Assembly (NCBI RefSeq): GCF_000374045.1
Contig: NZ_KB893325.1
Location: 104 to 64,103, forward strand
Direction: 5' to 3'
Origin: Segetibacter koreensis DSM 18137
GTDB taxonomy: Bacteria > Bacteroidota > Bacteroidia > Chitinophagales > Chitinophagaceae
Length of the DNA: 64,000 nt
Part shown: piece by piece, positions 27,047 through 36,431 of the stretch
Layout of the letters: every line of letters starts with the position of its first letter
Position numbering within the stretch: position 1 is the first letter of the stretch
Position numbers and translations under genes: made by a program
The notes under the pieces: model-generated
Databases searched by the model: none
What the model was told of the DNA's origin: nothing
What the model saw: only the letters and a program-made list of their open reading frames with translations

Positions 27047-28093
27047 TCATTTGGTCCTGATTCTCGGGTCTACGATACCGTATAGAATATCTGCTAACAT
27101 ATTTATTACAATAAAAAAAGTAGCCGTTATCAAAACGCTCCCCATTACCACCGGGAAGTCTAATTTTTCAAGCGCATCTACGGTTATTTTTCCGATTCCC
27201 TTCCAGCCGAAAATATACTCTACAAAGAATGCTCCTGCAAGCAACTCTGCAAACCATCCTGTAATAGCTGTAATTACAGGGTTTAATGCATTACGTAAAG
27301 CATGTTTAAATATCACCACCTTCTTGCTCAACCCTTTCGCATAAGCAGTTCGTATATAATCCTGGTCAAGCACGTCAAGCATGGCGCTGCGGGTAAGTTG
27401 GGTAATAATAGCCATGGGCCTGATACCTAATGTTATGGCCGGAAGAATTAGGTTTTGCAACTGCAGTTGCCTGCCCTCGAATGGATCAATGTTGTAAAGG
27501 CTTCCAGTCATGTTAAGACCTGTATAATGACTTAAGACAAAACCAAAAACATAAGCTATAACGATGCCTATAAAAAAAGACGGTGCAGATATGCCCAAAA
27601 CGCTGGCAAAAACAGATGAAGTATCCCACCAGGTATTTTGCCTGACTGCGGCGAGTACACCTAACAATACTCCTGCAACTGTAGCAATAAGCATCGCTGA
27701 GAAGGCAAGTATCATTGTTCCCGGCAGAGCGTCAGTCAATACATCTAATACATCTCTTTTACTTTGATACGACCGCCTGAGATATGGAACTTTTAAAACA
27801 AATTTTGTATCGCGGCCTATAAACAACCCATGCAACTTTTTATTTTCAATATCCTTTTTTTTGTAAACAGATACAGGAGAAACGTCATTAAGATAAAAAA
27901 TAAATTGCTTCCATTTTGGCTGGTCCAGGTACAGTTCTTTTCTTATATTGCTAATGGTTGCGCTGTCTCCCGTCTGGCCCAACACCAATCTTGCCGGGTC
28001 GCCAAAACCCTGGAATAAAAAGAAAACAATTATTTCAACTCCTAGCAAAACCATCATTCCATATATTAACCTTCTTACAACATATGTGAGCAT
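27047..28093 (-). CDS. ABC transporter permease, OppB/DppB type
   Basis: A 348-residue inner-membrane permease of a peptide/nickel-type ABC importer. The N terminus MLTYVVRRLIYGMMVLLGVEII is characteristic, as is the permease core with LLGVLAAVRQNTWWD, the EAA-like loop DYIRTAYAKGLSKKVVIFKHALRNAL, and the end PVVMGSVLI...LYGIVDPRIR. A periplasmic insertion of ~60 residues sits after TM1. No second permease, binding protein or ATPase lies beside it in the window, so the other subunits must be elsewhere. Confidence 0.93.
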   Translation of the reverse strand: MLTYVVRRLIYGMMVLLGVEIIVFFLFQGFGDPARLVLGQTGDSATISNIRKELYLDQPKWKQFIFYLNDVSPVSVYKKKDIENKKLHGLFIGRDTKFVLKVPYLRRSYQSKRDVLDVLTDALPGTMILAFSAMLIATVAGVLLGVLAAVRQNTWWDTSSVFASVLGISAPSFFIGIVIAYVFGFVLSHYTGLNMTGSLYNIDPFEGRQLQLQNLILPAITLGIRPMAIITQLTRSAMLDVLDQDYIRTAYAKGLSKKVVIFKHALRNALNPVITAITGWFAELLAGAFFVEYIFGWKGIGKITVDALEKLDFPVVMGSVLITATFFIVINMLADILYGIVDPRIRTK

Positions 28094-28126
28094 GAACTAA
28101 TTGGTTTTGAAGGTTTATACAAACAA

Positions 28127-29248
28127 TTACTGTTTTATATTGCTTAGTTGCCTAATTACTTCTTCATAGTCGCTGTTTGCATATTTTCCTATTATATTTG
28201 CCTGTTTCATTATAAAGTAGGTCGGATTTACACGTCCTGCAGTTTTTATAACGGTAGCATCACACTTTAAATAATGAATATTTTCAGTTGCAGGTAATTG
28301 TTTTTCAGCGGCTTCAGTGGTGGCAGTTACAATAAAAAAAGGAATTTTCTTTGTAACACAAACAGTCGAAACGTCAACTGCATTTTTATTCCAGTCAGTT
28401 TCGGCTTCATTCGCGTCTTTGCTTAACAACATCACATAGTAACCTTGCTGATTGAGAATAGCCATCGTGGTATCTTCCCCGCTTTCTCCGTATAGTATAA
28501 AGTCACTTATAGCGGCGGTGGCAGTGCCAGGTCTTACTAACTCCTGCACCCGATCTACAAATTGGTAAGTGCTGTCGTTGAAATCATCAGGGAAATTATC
28601 GCTTCCAAATTCTACCTCTTTGCCAGCTGTTTTGTATCTGAACTTTATAGCAAAACTATCGGCAACCGCCCCGTCGGGTATTTTCATTTTATCGATAATA
28701 TTATTACCTTTTTTGTACGCAAGGCAATCTATCACTGGTAAATGTTTTAATACGTACCATTGAGAAACGATACAAAACAAAACTGCGGATGTCATAAACG
28801 CAGAACCCGCAAACCTGTTAAGGAAAGGCGAGACTGTGTTTTGTTTAATAAATATTACAACAATTAAAATTAATAGCACAAGATCCTTGATAAAAGATTC
28901 CTTTGGTGTAAGAGGTATGCAATCCCCGAAACAACCGCATGTTTTTATTTTGCCCGAAAACAATGCGTACCCGGTAAGAAAAGTAAAGAATATTATCAGC
29001 AGTAGTAGAAGTCTGCTAAAAATTCTGATTTGCCAGCCTACTAAAACTGCTACACCCGCAACAATCTCAAAAGTATTCATTACTACTGCTAAAACCAATG
29101 TATAACTGTCTAATGATTGCAATCCCCACACCTCAAAAAATTCCTGCATCTTGTAGCTAAGGCCCATTGGGTCATTCGCCTTGATAAGACCCGAAAAAAT
29201 GAATAAAACGCCAACAATAATTCGTATTATATAAAGTGGAATTTTCAT
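28127..29248 (-). CDS. BT_3928-type DoxX/MauE membrane protein with C-terminal thioredoxin-like domain
   Basis: A 373-residue protein. The first ~150 residues form a four-helix DoxX/MauE-like membrane domain (IVGVLFIFSGLIKANDP), with the Cys cluster TCGCFGDC near residues 103-110. The C-terminal ~170 residues look thioredoxin-like (FFIVTATTEAAEKQLP, VNPTYFIMKQANIIGKYA) but show no CxxC. This architecture corresponds to the BT_3928 family, thought to act in envelope redox or a quinone-linked process. The exact role is unknown. Confidence 0.82.
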   Translation of the reverse strand: MKIPLYIIRIIVGVLFIFSGLIKANDPMGLSYKMQEFFEVWGLQSLDSYTLVLAVVMNTFEIVAGVAVLVGWQIRIFSRLLLLLIIFFTFLTGYALFSGKIKTCGCFGDCIPLTPKESFIKDLVLLILIVVIFIKQNTVSPFLNRFAGSAFMTSAVLFCIVSQWYVLKHLPVIDCLAYKKGNNIIDKMKIPDGAVADSFAIKFRYKTAGKEVEFGSDNFPDDFNDSTYQFVDRVQELVRPGTATAAISDFILYGESGEDTTMAILNQQGYYVMLLSKDANEAETDWNKNAVDVSTVCVTKKIPFFIVTATTEAAEKQLPATENIHYLKCDATVIKTAGRVNPTYFIMKQANIIGKYANSDYEEVIRQLSNIKQ

Positions 29249-29452
29249 AGGATTACTTTTTCCCTTGCCTCTTTTATAAGTTAAAATCTAATAATTAATT
29301 ATTTGAGTGAAATTAAACATTAAGTCAGTTATTTGGAAAATTGGTTGAAAACAGATAAAAAATTGAAGTAAGTATTAACATGAATTTTAAACACATTCTT
29401 TCAACATTTACTTAATAATAATATCCTCCCCTACCCCTAATAACTACATACT

Positions 29453-29460
29453 TAACTTTG
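29453..29460 (+). promoter_or_regulatory. Candidate -7 promoter element for folP
   Basis: TAACTTTG is a perfect match to the Bacteroidota -7 consensus TAnnTTTG and lies 23 bases before the folP ATG. A clear -33 TTG at normal spacing is not visible. Confidence 0.45.
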
Positions 29461-29483
29461 TCAAAAATAAAGGAAAGGCGCCA

Positions 29484-30308
29484 ATGTTTACCCTCAACTG
29501 TAAAGGCAGACTGTTAGTTATTGATAGACCTGTTATAATGGGAATTATAAATGTAACACCTGATTCTTTTTATAGTGGCAGCAGAAAACAAATTTTAGAT
29601 GATGTATTACGGCAGGCTGAAAAAATGATAAGCGAAGGGGTTGCTATTATTGACATCGGCGGTCAAAGCACAAGACCGGGAAGTAAAGACATTAGCATCG
29701 ACGAAGAGTTATCAAGGGTAATTCCGGCTATTGATGCAATTAGCCAACGTTTCCCCGGAACCTTTATTTCAATTGACACTTATCATTCTAAAGTAGCTGA
29801 TGAAGCAGTAAATGCGGGCGCATTATTGGTTAACGATATAAGTTGCGGAACACTCGATGAACAAATGATTCCCGTTGTTGCATCTTTAGGTGTACCCTAT
29901 ATTGCTATGCACATGAAAGGGACACCTGCAACAATGCAGCAATTTGCTAAGTATGAAAATGTAACGCTGGAAGTTCTTGACTTTTTTATTAAAAAAACAG
30001 AAGAATGCCGCAAAGCAGGAATTAATGATGTAATTGTTGATGTCGGGTTTGGTTTTGCAAAAACTATAGCTCACAATTTTACTTTATTAAAAAATCTTTC
30101 GGTTTTTAAAATTCTTCAAAAACCTTTATTGGCCGGCCTTTCAAGAAAAGCTACAGTGTACAAAACGCTTGGAATTACCCCGGAGGAAGCTTTGAACGGA
30201 ACTACAGTACTAAATACAGTTGCATTACAAAACGGAGCTAATATACTAAGGGTACATGATGTAAAGGAAGCTTTGGAAGTTGTTAAGTTATTTGGGGAAC
30301 TCGTATAA
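29484..30308 (+). CDS. folP: Dihydropteroate synthase FolP
   Basis: A 274-residue enzyme that joins p-aminobenzoate to the pterin diphosphate in folate synthesis, and the sulfonamide target. Family motifs are MGIINVTPDSFYSGSR (residues 19-34), DIGGQSTRPGS (57-67), VNDISCG, and GLSRKATVYK (~218-227) with the conserved S-R-K. Length matches bacterial FolP. The gene is single, convergent with the downstream symporter gene. Confidence 0.96.
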   Translation: MFTLNCKGRLLVIDRPVIMGIINVTPDSFYSGSRKQILDDVLRQAEKMISEGVAIIDIGGQSTRPGSKDISIDEELSRVIPAIDAISQRFPGTFISIDTYHSKVADEAVNAGALLVNDISCGTLDEQMIPVVASLGVPYIAMHMKGTPATMQQFAKYENVTLEVLDFFIKKTEECRKAGINDVIVDVGFGFAKTIAHNFTLLKNLSVFKILQKPLLAGLSRKATVYKTLGITPEEALNGTTVLNTVALQNGANILRVHDVKEALEVVKLFGELV

Positions 30309-30547
30309 ATTATACTCCAGGATATATTAACCAAATTTAGTTTTTTTTGAACCTGTTAAGATTTGAGGCTTAATGAAGGCAGTTTGCTTTTGCCATAAAT
30401 ACTTGTAATTGCATAGTTTTTATTTTCCCCGTTTATCCACCAGGTGTGTCGATGCCTCTATTGGCATGCTTTGGTTATAAAAAACATTTCTTCGTTTTGC
30501 AGTTACCCCCAATTGTTTTTATTTATACAGGTTCTTATAAAAGTTCA

Positions 30548-32233
30548 CTACCAAAACCTTATATACAAGGCCGATAGTATGAGCAGAATAGAAGCTATCA
30601 GTGCAATGGATGAAGGTCGTATACTAAACATTTCAGAATTTAGTGAAAGAGCTTTTGCATTTATCTTCGGTCCGGCAAGGCTGATCCCTACCATGACTAC
30701 TACCGTTATTACAAAAGACCATCCCATACAAATTAAAAAAGGAATTTCATAACTACCTGTACCAGTTGGGAAGGCTGTATATAATAATGTTTCTGTGCCC
30801 AAGACATTGACCGCTAACTGTCCGAAAAAAATGGACGAAACAAAACCGGTAATAATACCTGCCAGCGCTGCAGCGCCTGTTGTTCGCTTCCAAAACATGC
30901 CTAAAATAAAACAGGCAAATACACCGGGGCTTATGTATCCCGTATATTTTTGAATAAAAGTGTAACCTCCACTGCCGCTAATACCTAAAACGTCGTTCCA
31001 GGTAAAAGCTATAGCAATTATCATTGCTGTTACAATGGCAAGCCTTCCCATCCATACCATTTTTGTTTCAGTAGCATTTTGGTTAAAATATTTTTTATAA
31101 ATATCAAGGGTAAAAATGGTGGAAATACTGTTCGATTTTCCTGCCAGGGAAGCTACAATAGCAGCCGTAAGCGCAGCTATGGATAAGCCTCGGAGACCAT
31201 TGGGCAGAAAAGTAAGTATTGCAGAATAAGCGCCGTCTTTACCATTGACCAACTGAGGCAAATGATTATTTTTATACAACACGTAAGCAACAATGCCCGG
31301 CAGCATTACAATAACGGGCATTAAAAGCTTTAAAAAACCTGCGAAAAAAATACCTGTGCGGGCAGTGTGCAAGTCGGCACCCAATGCACGCTGCGTGATA
31401 TATTGGTTACATCCAAAATAATTGAGATTATTGATCCAAATACCCGCATAATACATAGATATCCCCGGTAAAATCAAATATTTATTTAGCTGCTCCTGCG
31501 GCGCGTTGACGCCCGGCTTTTTAAATATCATATGAAAGTGATCAGGAGCTTCTCTCAATAAAACTTTAAAACCTGCAATTGCATCTGTTCCCAGCCCAAA
31601 CTTTTCGCTGGTCATCGTTAGTGCCATATAAGTTGTGGCCAATCCACCAAACACCAGCACTGTTACTTGTATAACATCTGTATACCCGATCACCTTCATT
31701 CCTCCCAAAGTAATGATTAATGCAAAAATTGCCAGTCCGATCATAACAATGTGAAGGTACTGGCCACCTAATAATCCATTGATCGCTAAAGCTCCTAAAT
31801 ATAAAATGGAAGTGAGATTTACAAATACATATAGAAACAACCAGAATATCGACATGATTAAAGCGACTGTCTCGTTGTACCTGGTTTTTAGAAATTGAGG
31901 CATCGTGTATATCTTATTTTTAAGATACACAGGAATAAACCAAACAGCTACAATGATTAGTGCAACAGCACCCAACCATTCGTAAACTGCAACTGCTATC
32001 CCGGCAAAAAATCCGTCACCGCTCATGCCTATAAATTGTTCGGCAGAAATGTTCGAAGCAATAATAGAAGCACCAATTGCCCACCAGGTTAACGAACCTT
32101 CAGCAAGAAAAAAATCTTTGGTGTCGGTTGCTTTTTTCTTTTTCCTATTATATATCCACACGCCATAGCTGGCGACAAATAAAAAATATATAATGCAGAC
32201 AACGTAGTCAATAAAAGCAAGTTGATTAGTCAT
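30548..32233 (-). CDS. Sodium/solute symporter (SSS family), putative inositol or sugar uptake
   Basis: A 561-residue SSS-family transporter with about 14 membrane segments. The N-terminal loop TKDFFLAEGSLTWWAIGASIIASNISAEQF is the SGLT signature, including the residues that form the sodium site. Other family segments are KTRYNETVALIMS and SNSISTIFTLDIYKKYF. Its neighbour upstream on the same strand is myo-inositol oxygenase, so myo-inositol is a reasonable guess for substrate, but glucose-like sugars are also possible. The gap between the genes is 295 bases, so they may have separate promoters. Confidence 0.9.
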   Translation of the reverse strand: MTNQLAFIDYVVCIIYFLFVASYGVWIYNRKKKKATDTKDFFLAEGSLTWWAIGASIIASNISAEQFIGMSGDGFFAGIAVAVYEWLGAVALIIVAVWFIPVYLKNKIYTMPQFLKTRYNETVALIMSIFWLFLYVFVNLTSILYLGALAINGLLGGQYLHIVMIGLAIFALIITLGGMKVIGYTDVIQVTVLVFGGLATTYMALTMTSEKFGLGTDAIAGFKVLLREAPDHFHMIFKKPGVNAPQEQLNKYLILPGISMYYAGIWINNLNYFGCNQYITQRALGADLHTARTGIFFAGFLKLLMPVIVMLPGIVAYVLYKNNHLPQLVNGKDGAYSAILTFLPNGLRGLSIAALTAAIVASLAGKSNSISTIFTLDIYKKYFNQNATETKMVWMGRLAIVTAMIIAIAFTWNDVLGISGSGGYTFIQKYTGYISPGVFACFILGMFWKRTTGAAALAGIITGFVSSIFFGQLAVNVLGTETLLYTAFPTGTGSYEIPFLICMGWSFVITVVVMVGISLAGPKINAKALSLNSEMFSIRPSSIALIASILLILSALYIRFW

Positions 32234-32528
32234 ATAAAATCGTTAATAAGATAGGTCTTTCGACAAATGCTTTGTAAAATAAAGCATTAGAAGGAATATT
32301 ATAACATCAACAGCTTTTAAAAGGGATGAAAAGAAGAAAAAGTTCGATTTATTTAATTTTATCAAAGATTGAAAAATCTATCTACAGGAAGAGGTTGCTA
32401 ACAACATTTAACAGATAAAAAAAATCAGGCAGCTAAAAAGACATTAGTATTAATAATGCTTCTTACTGCCTGTCAGGGGGATTCGTAGCTAGAATTATTA
32501 TTAAAGTATCAACTTCATTTTTTTGGTT

Positions 32529-33410
32529 TTAAAACTTTAGAGTTGCCGGCAAATATTTACTTACCAGTTGCTGATAGTAAGGCTTCAACTCGTTCCAGTC
32601 CGGTGGAACAGGACTTTTTGAATATAAATCATAAGGGTTGAAAAGATTAACCCATTTAAACATTTCGCGGTCGTGATCATCCATCAAATGATCATACGCA
32701 TGCTCTCTGTGCTGTGCGTAAAAAGAGTGATACCGCAGCATATACAAAGCCGGTTCTGGCAGGTAATCTTTCATCATGTGATAAATATATTCATCGTGGC
32801 CCCACGATATCTGTACATTTTTCAAACCACAGTTAGGTGAATAGATACCATATTTTGTATTGTATTTTGGATTATAATAATCAGGATTATTCTCAAAGAA
32901 TTCACTATAGACTATTTTATCTGAAAAGGCACAACCAACAGGAAATGTATCACCAACAACTGCCCACTGCGGTTCGCCAAACAGGCACAATACTTTACCC
33001 ATATCGTGAAATAATCCGGCAAGGACCATCCAGTCGGGATGTCCATCGGCACGTATTGCTTCAGCGGTCTGCAACAAATGCTGAAACTGATCGAGGTCTG
33101 TATCCGGGTCAGAGTCATCTACAAGCGTGTTTAAAAAATCAAAAGCGCTCCACACCGGCATTTCTTTCTTATCAAACTTTAAATAATCGTTTCTCTTTTC
33201 TGTTACAAACTCAAAGGTCTGGTAACGATGATTTAACCTGTAAAACTCCCGTACGCTATCGCGTGCAGGTTTATCGTAATTTCTAAATTCTTCTGTAGCT
33301 TTACCTTCAGTAATGTTTTCAGGGTCAGGGTAGCGATCAAGCAAATCATCTTCCCAGACATTTAAAGAAGATAATGGATTGATTTCAGCTTCACTGATAT
33401 TTTTTTTCAT
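32529..33410 (-). CDS. myo-Inositol oxygenase
   Basis: A 293-residue non-heme di-iron oxygenase that cleaves myo-inositol to D-glucuronate. It aligns closely with animal MIOX over the whole HD-like core. All six predicted iron ligands are present: H111 (QHLLQTAE), H135-D136 (GLFHDMGK), H205 (SWGHDEY), H228 (RYHSFY) and D261 (NPYDLYSK). The block [19 protein letters not shown] (142-160) is nearly identical to the eukaryotic enzyme. No signal peptide, so it is cytoplasmic. It neighbours an SSS symporter downstream and a divergent LacI regulator 241 bases upstream. Confidence 0.95.
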   Translation of the reverse strand: MKKNISEAEINPLSSLNVWEDDLLDRYPDPENITEGKATEEFRNYDKPARDSVREFYRLNHRYQTFEFVTEKRNDYLKFDKKEMPVWSAFDFLNTLVDDSDPDTDLDQFQHLLQTAEAIRADGHPDWMVLAGLFHDMGKVLCLFGEPQWAVVGDTFPVGCAFSDKIVYSEFFENNPDYYNPKYNTKYGIYSPNCGLKNVQISWGHDEYIYHMMKDYLPEPALYMLRYHSFYAQHREHAYDHLMDDHDREMFKWVNLFNPYDLYSKSPVPPDWNELKPYYQQLVSKYLPATLKF

Positions 33411-33614
33411 GGCATTAACTTTTTTGGAAAGATTTTTTAATTTGGATTTTTAAATCAGGATATAACTCAAAATAGATTTGAAGGGGTTAATTTTAATTGG
33501 ATTTTAGATTTGTATAGAAACCAGATTTTAAGGGAAACAGCAAACTAAATGCTAAATAGTAAATTTCTGTTTTTTCTTACACCGTACATAATTTTTTCGT
33601 GGGTTTATTTACTT

Positions 33615-33622
33615 AACCGATT
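33615..33622. promoter_or_regulatory. Possible LacI-family half-palindrome near the lacI-type start
   Basis: AACCGATT fits the AAnCGnTT core of LacI-family operators and lies 29 bases before the regulator ATG, in the divergent region shared with the inositol oxygenase gene. The flanks are not symmetric, so this is a weak call. Confidence 0.25.
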
Positions 33623-33651
33623 TCGTAACAATCATTGCTTTGCTTTTATAA

Positions 33652-34668
33652 ATGGAAAACGTAAATCTAAAGACTATAGCAGATAAGCTTCATCTCTCTA
33701 CTGCAACTGTTTCAAAAGCTTTAAGAGACAGCCATGAAATAAGCAATGAAACAAAACAACGGGTATTACACCTTGCCTCTGTACTAAATTATGTTCCTAA
33801 CCCCTATGCAAGCAGTTTAAGAAAAAGAGTAAGTAAAACGATAGCGATTGTAATACCTGAAGTAGACGATAGCTTTTTTGCAGAAGCTATTAATGGCATC
33901 GAAGCAATTGTGCAAGGCAAAGGGTATCATGTATTAATATATCTTACTCACGAAAGCTTTGAAAAGGAAAAAGCCATTTTTATGGATTTTCAAAGCGGAA
34001 GAGTGGATGGTGTTTTACTGTCTGTAAGTGCTGAAACAGTTAGCACCCACCACATCTCGAACCTCCAAAGCCATCAAATTCCAATAGTTGTCTTCGATAG
34101 AATATGTGATGAAATAAGTACAGCAAAGGTTTGCACCGATGATTATAATGCCGGCTATACGGCTACGAAACATCTTATTGATAATGGATATCGCAAAATA
34201 GCTTATTTATCCATTTCTAAAACCCTATCAATCTCTGGTAAAAGAATGAAAGGATATAGCCAGGCATTGACCGATAATAATATTCCAGTTAAAGAAGCCT
34301 ATATTGTTGAGTGCACCTTAAATGACGAGTATAACAATGCAGTAATTCGAAATCTGCTGCAAAGCAAAAGCAGGCCCGATGCTATTATAGCAAGTGTTGA
34401 AAGATTAACGACTAACATATATTTGGTTTGCCAACATTTGCAATTAAAAATTCCGAAAGATATAGCAGTAATAAGTTTTTCAAATTTAAAAACTGCGGCA
34501 ATTTTAAATCCATCACTTACCACAATTACACAACCTGCCTACGAAATGGGCAAGACCGCTGCCTCATTGCTCTTTAAATCTATTGAGAAAAAGAGCTTTC
34601 CACTAGATACAGTAGTTCAGTTGTTTCCATCTGTTCTTATCCCAAGGGATTCAACTATAAAAAAATAA
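33652..34668 (+). CDS. LacI-family transcriptional regulator
   Basis: A 338-residue regulator. Residues ~5-52 form the LacI helix-turn-helix and hinge (TIADKLHLSTATVSKALRDS). The rest is a periplasmic-binding-protein-like sensor domain (KTIAIVIPEVDDSFFAEAIN, VPIVVFDR-type strand IPIVVFDRI, and AVISFSNLKTAAILNPSLTTI). It is divergent from the inositol oxygenase gene, so local control of oxygenase and symporter is the simplest model. The effector is unknown. Confidence 0.93.
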   Translation: MENVNLKTIADKLHLSTATVSKALRDSHEISNETKQRVLHLASVLNYVPNPYASSLRKRVSKTIAIVIPEVDDSFFAEAINGIEAIVQGKGYHVLIYLTHESFEKEKAIFMDFQSGRVDGVLLSVSAETVSTHHISNLQSHQIPIVVFDRICDEISTAKVCTDDYNAGYTATKHLIDNGYRKIAYLSISKTLSISGKRMKGYSQALTDNNIPVKEAYIVECTLNDEYNNAVIRNLLQSKSRPDAIIASVERLTTNIYLVCQHLQLKIPKDIAVISFSNLKTAAILNPSLTTITQPAYEMGKTAASLLFKSIEKKSFPLDTVVQLFPSVLIPRDSTIKK

Positions 34669-34914
34669 TTTTCACCTCATTTATACCAACGTGGTTCTAA
34701 AAAAGAATTCGCTCCTCGCACCTTATTTTCAATAATTTTTATTTCCCTTTTCTGCATCTGTCAATTTTCTTCTGTCATCCTCTTCTACAATTCATCCTGC
34801 GAAAATCACCGCTCATTCAAAAGTCAATTCCTTTATCATTTATTTCTGAACAGTTTTGTGAGGCTAATTTTTCTTCTGCTTATAAAAAGCTATACAAATT
34901 AAACTGACTACAAA

Positions 34915-35847
34915 ATGAAAAAAATACTAAAGTGGACCGGATTTATCATTCTTTCACTTATTGCAGGTGTAACAATTATTGCTGCATCACGTCAAAATGT
35001 AAAATATACTGCACCTTACCCAGCTATTAAAGCCAGTACTGATGAGGCTGTAATAGCGAGAGGAAAACATCTTGTTTTTAGTATTGCGCATTGTGCAGAT
35101 TGTCATAGTACAGCCAATGCAGATTCTTTAATTCAATCAGGGTTGGATGTTCCCTTAAGCGGCGGAAGATTATTTGCTTTACCTATCGCAAATATTTATA
35201 CTAAAAACATAACACCTGATAAAGAAACCGGAATTGGCAAATATACTGATGCGGAAATAGCAAGGGCTTTACGCTATGGAGTGCATCCTGATGGTACTGT
35301 CATGTATGATTTTATGCCATTTCACAATGTCTGTGATGAAGACATGACGGCAGTTATTTCTTACCTGCGCACCCAAAAGCCAGTGCGAAATAAAGTGCCG
35401 CCACATTCCTTAAACGTAGCAGGAAAAATGATTAAGGCATTTATGATAAGTCCCGTTGGACCCTCTGAATCAATACCGCAAAAAGTACGCCCTGATACTA
35501 CTGCTTTGTACGGCCGTTATCTTGTAAACAGCTTAGGTAATTGTAGTGGTTGTCATAGTAAGCACGATATGAAAGGTGCTATAGTTGGCGAAGCATTTGC
35601 AGGAGGCTCTCCAATGAAAAAGGCAGAAAATCTTCCTGCGTATACACCCCCTAACCTTACAACAGACTCAAGTAGCAGGATTTTTGAATGGACAAGAGAT
35701 ATGTTTATCAAACGCTTCAGAATGGGTAATATCAAAAACAGCGAAATGCCCTGGAATTCATTTAAAAGAATGACTGACGATGAGTTAACCGCGATATACA
35801 AGTATCTGAAAACGCTAAAAGCCGCAAAAACAGCAACTGCAGCTTAA
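34915..35847 (+). CDS. Di-heme c-type cytochrome
   Basis: A 310-residue exported cytochrome c with an N-terminal hydrophobic anchor or signal (residues 7-24). Two heme sites are visible: C60-A-D-C63-H64 and C210-S-G-C213-H214. Each lies in a cytochrome c domain with the downstream NITPD and TPPNLTTD segments typical of the cytochromes paired with membrane dehydrogenases. It has no adjacent dehydrogenase on its strand. Periplasmic electron transfer is the safe statement; the partner is unknown. Confidence 0.9.
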   Translation: MKKILKWTGFIILSLIAGVTIIAASRQNVKYTAPYPAIKASTDEAVIARGKHLVFSIAHCADCHSTANADSLIQSGLDVPLSGGRLFALPIANIYTKNITPDKETGIGKYTDAEIARALRYGVHPDGTVMYDFMPFHNVCDEDMTAVISYLRTQKPVRNKVPPHSLNVAGKMIKAFMISPVGPSESIPQKVRPDTTALYGRYLVNSLGNCSGCHSKHDMKGAIVGEAFAGGSPMKKAENLPAYTPPNLTTDSSSRIFEWTRDMFIKRFRMGNIKNSEMPWNSFKRMTDDELTAIYKYLKTLKAAKTATAA

Positions 35848-35922
35848 AGAAACATTTAAAAAAGGCCGGTTTCACTATTAGAAATGATGAACGCAATTAA
35901 TAAAAAAAGTAGGTAATTCGTT

Positions 35923-36348
35923 TTATTTCAACAATTGCTTGAATCTCTTTAAATCATCCATTTCAGAAGAAGATAGTACCTCGTTGTTATCGTATTTCGA
36001 TTTAAGAAACAACACTCTTTTGTGCTGCGGATATTTTGCTAAAATTTCCTCTATTATTTGGCCGGTACTTTCTTCTTTTTGAAATAATGGTTTGGGCTGA
36101 GGCAGCGGATCTTTATCCCTCGTCTGCATTTTGTTTATGATAGCTTCTAACGTAGCAAGTTTGCCCGGCGCTATATCCTTTATTTTTGAAGCTTTGCTAT
36201 GCAGTCCCTGCAATTGTTTTTTACTTAGGCTACCCCGTTCTCCATATTGCTTATATAAGCTTATTATAAATGAAGAAACAGGGTAAGCTACAATGCATTC
36301 TTCCAACACTTCATTAACAATATCTACCTCTGGTTTTTTCTTGAGCAT
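35923..36348 (-). CDS. Hypothetical protein with internal duplication
   Basis: A 141-residue soluble protein that I do not recognise. Residues ~9-54 and ~94-140 look like two copies of one helical unit: both have an EE-(hydrophobic)-x-YP start, a hydrophobic helix ending in an L-x-x-x-Y turn, then LS followed by a charged helix with L spacing. The middle ~40 residues are Pro/Gln/Lys-rich linker. No signal or membrane segment. It follows the TIM-barrel gene on the same strand after a strong hairpin, so it is probably a separate unit. Confidence 0.7.
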   Translation of the reverse strand: MLKKKPEVDIVNEVLEECIVAYPVSSFIISLYKQYGERGSLSKKQLQGLHSKASKIKDIAPGKLATLEAIINKMQTRDKDPLPQPKPLFQKEESTGQIIEEILAKYPQHKRVLFLKSKYDNNEVLSSSEMDDLKRFKQLLK

Positions 36349-36365
36349 TTTTTATTTATAACAAA

Positions 36366-36400
36366 AGCGCTTCCTTTTTTTAGTAAAAATTGGAAGCGCT
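36366..36400 (-). terminator. Hairpin terminator after the TIM-barrel gene
   Basis: AGCGCTTCC and GGAAGCGCT form a perfect 9-base-pair stem, extended by T/A pairing in the inner part. Read on the minus strand the hairpin is followed by TTTGTT. It sits 31 bases after the stop of the TIM-barrel gene and just upstream of the hypothetical gene. Confidence 0.65.
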
Positions 36401-36431
36401 AAATAAGGCAACACCTCTAATTTTTTACTTT

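Noticed and set aside
32837-33286. 149-residue open frame antisense to inositol oxygenase
   Set aside because: The minus-strand gene is an unambiguous MIOX over the same bases; the plus frame has no family features.
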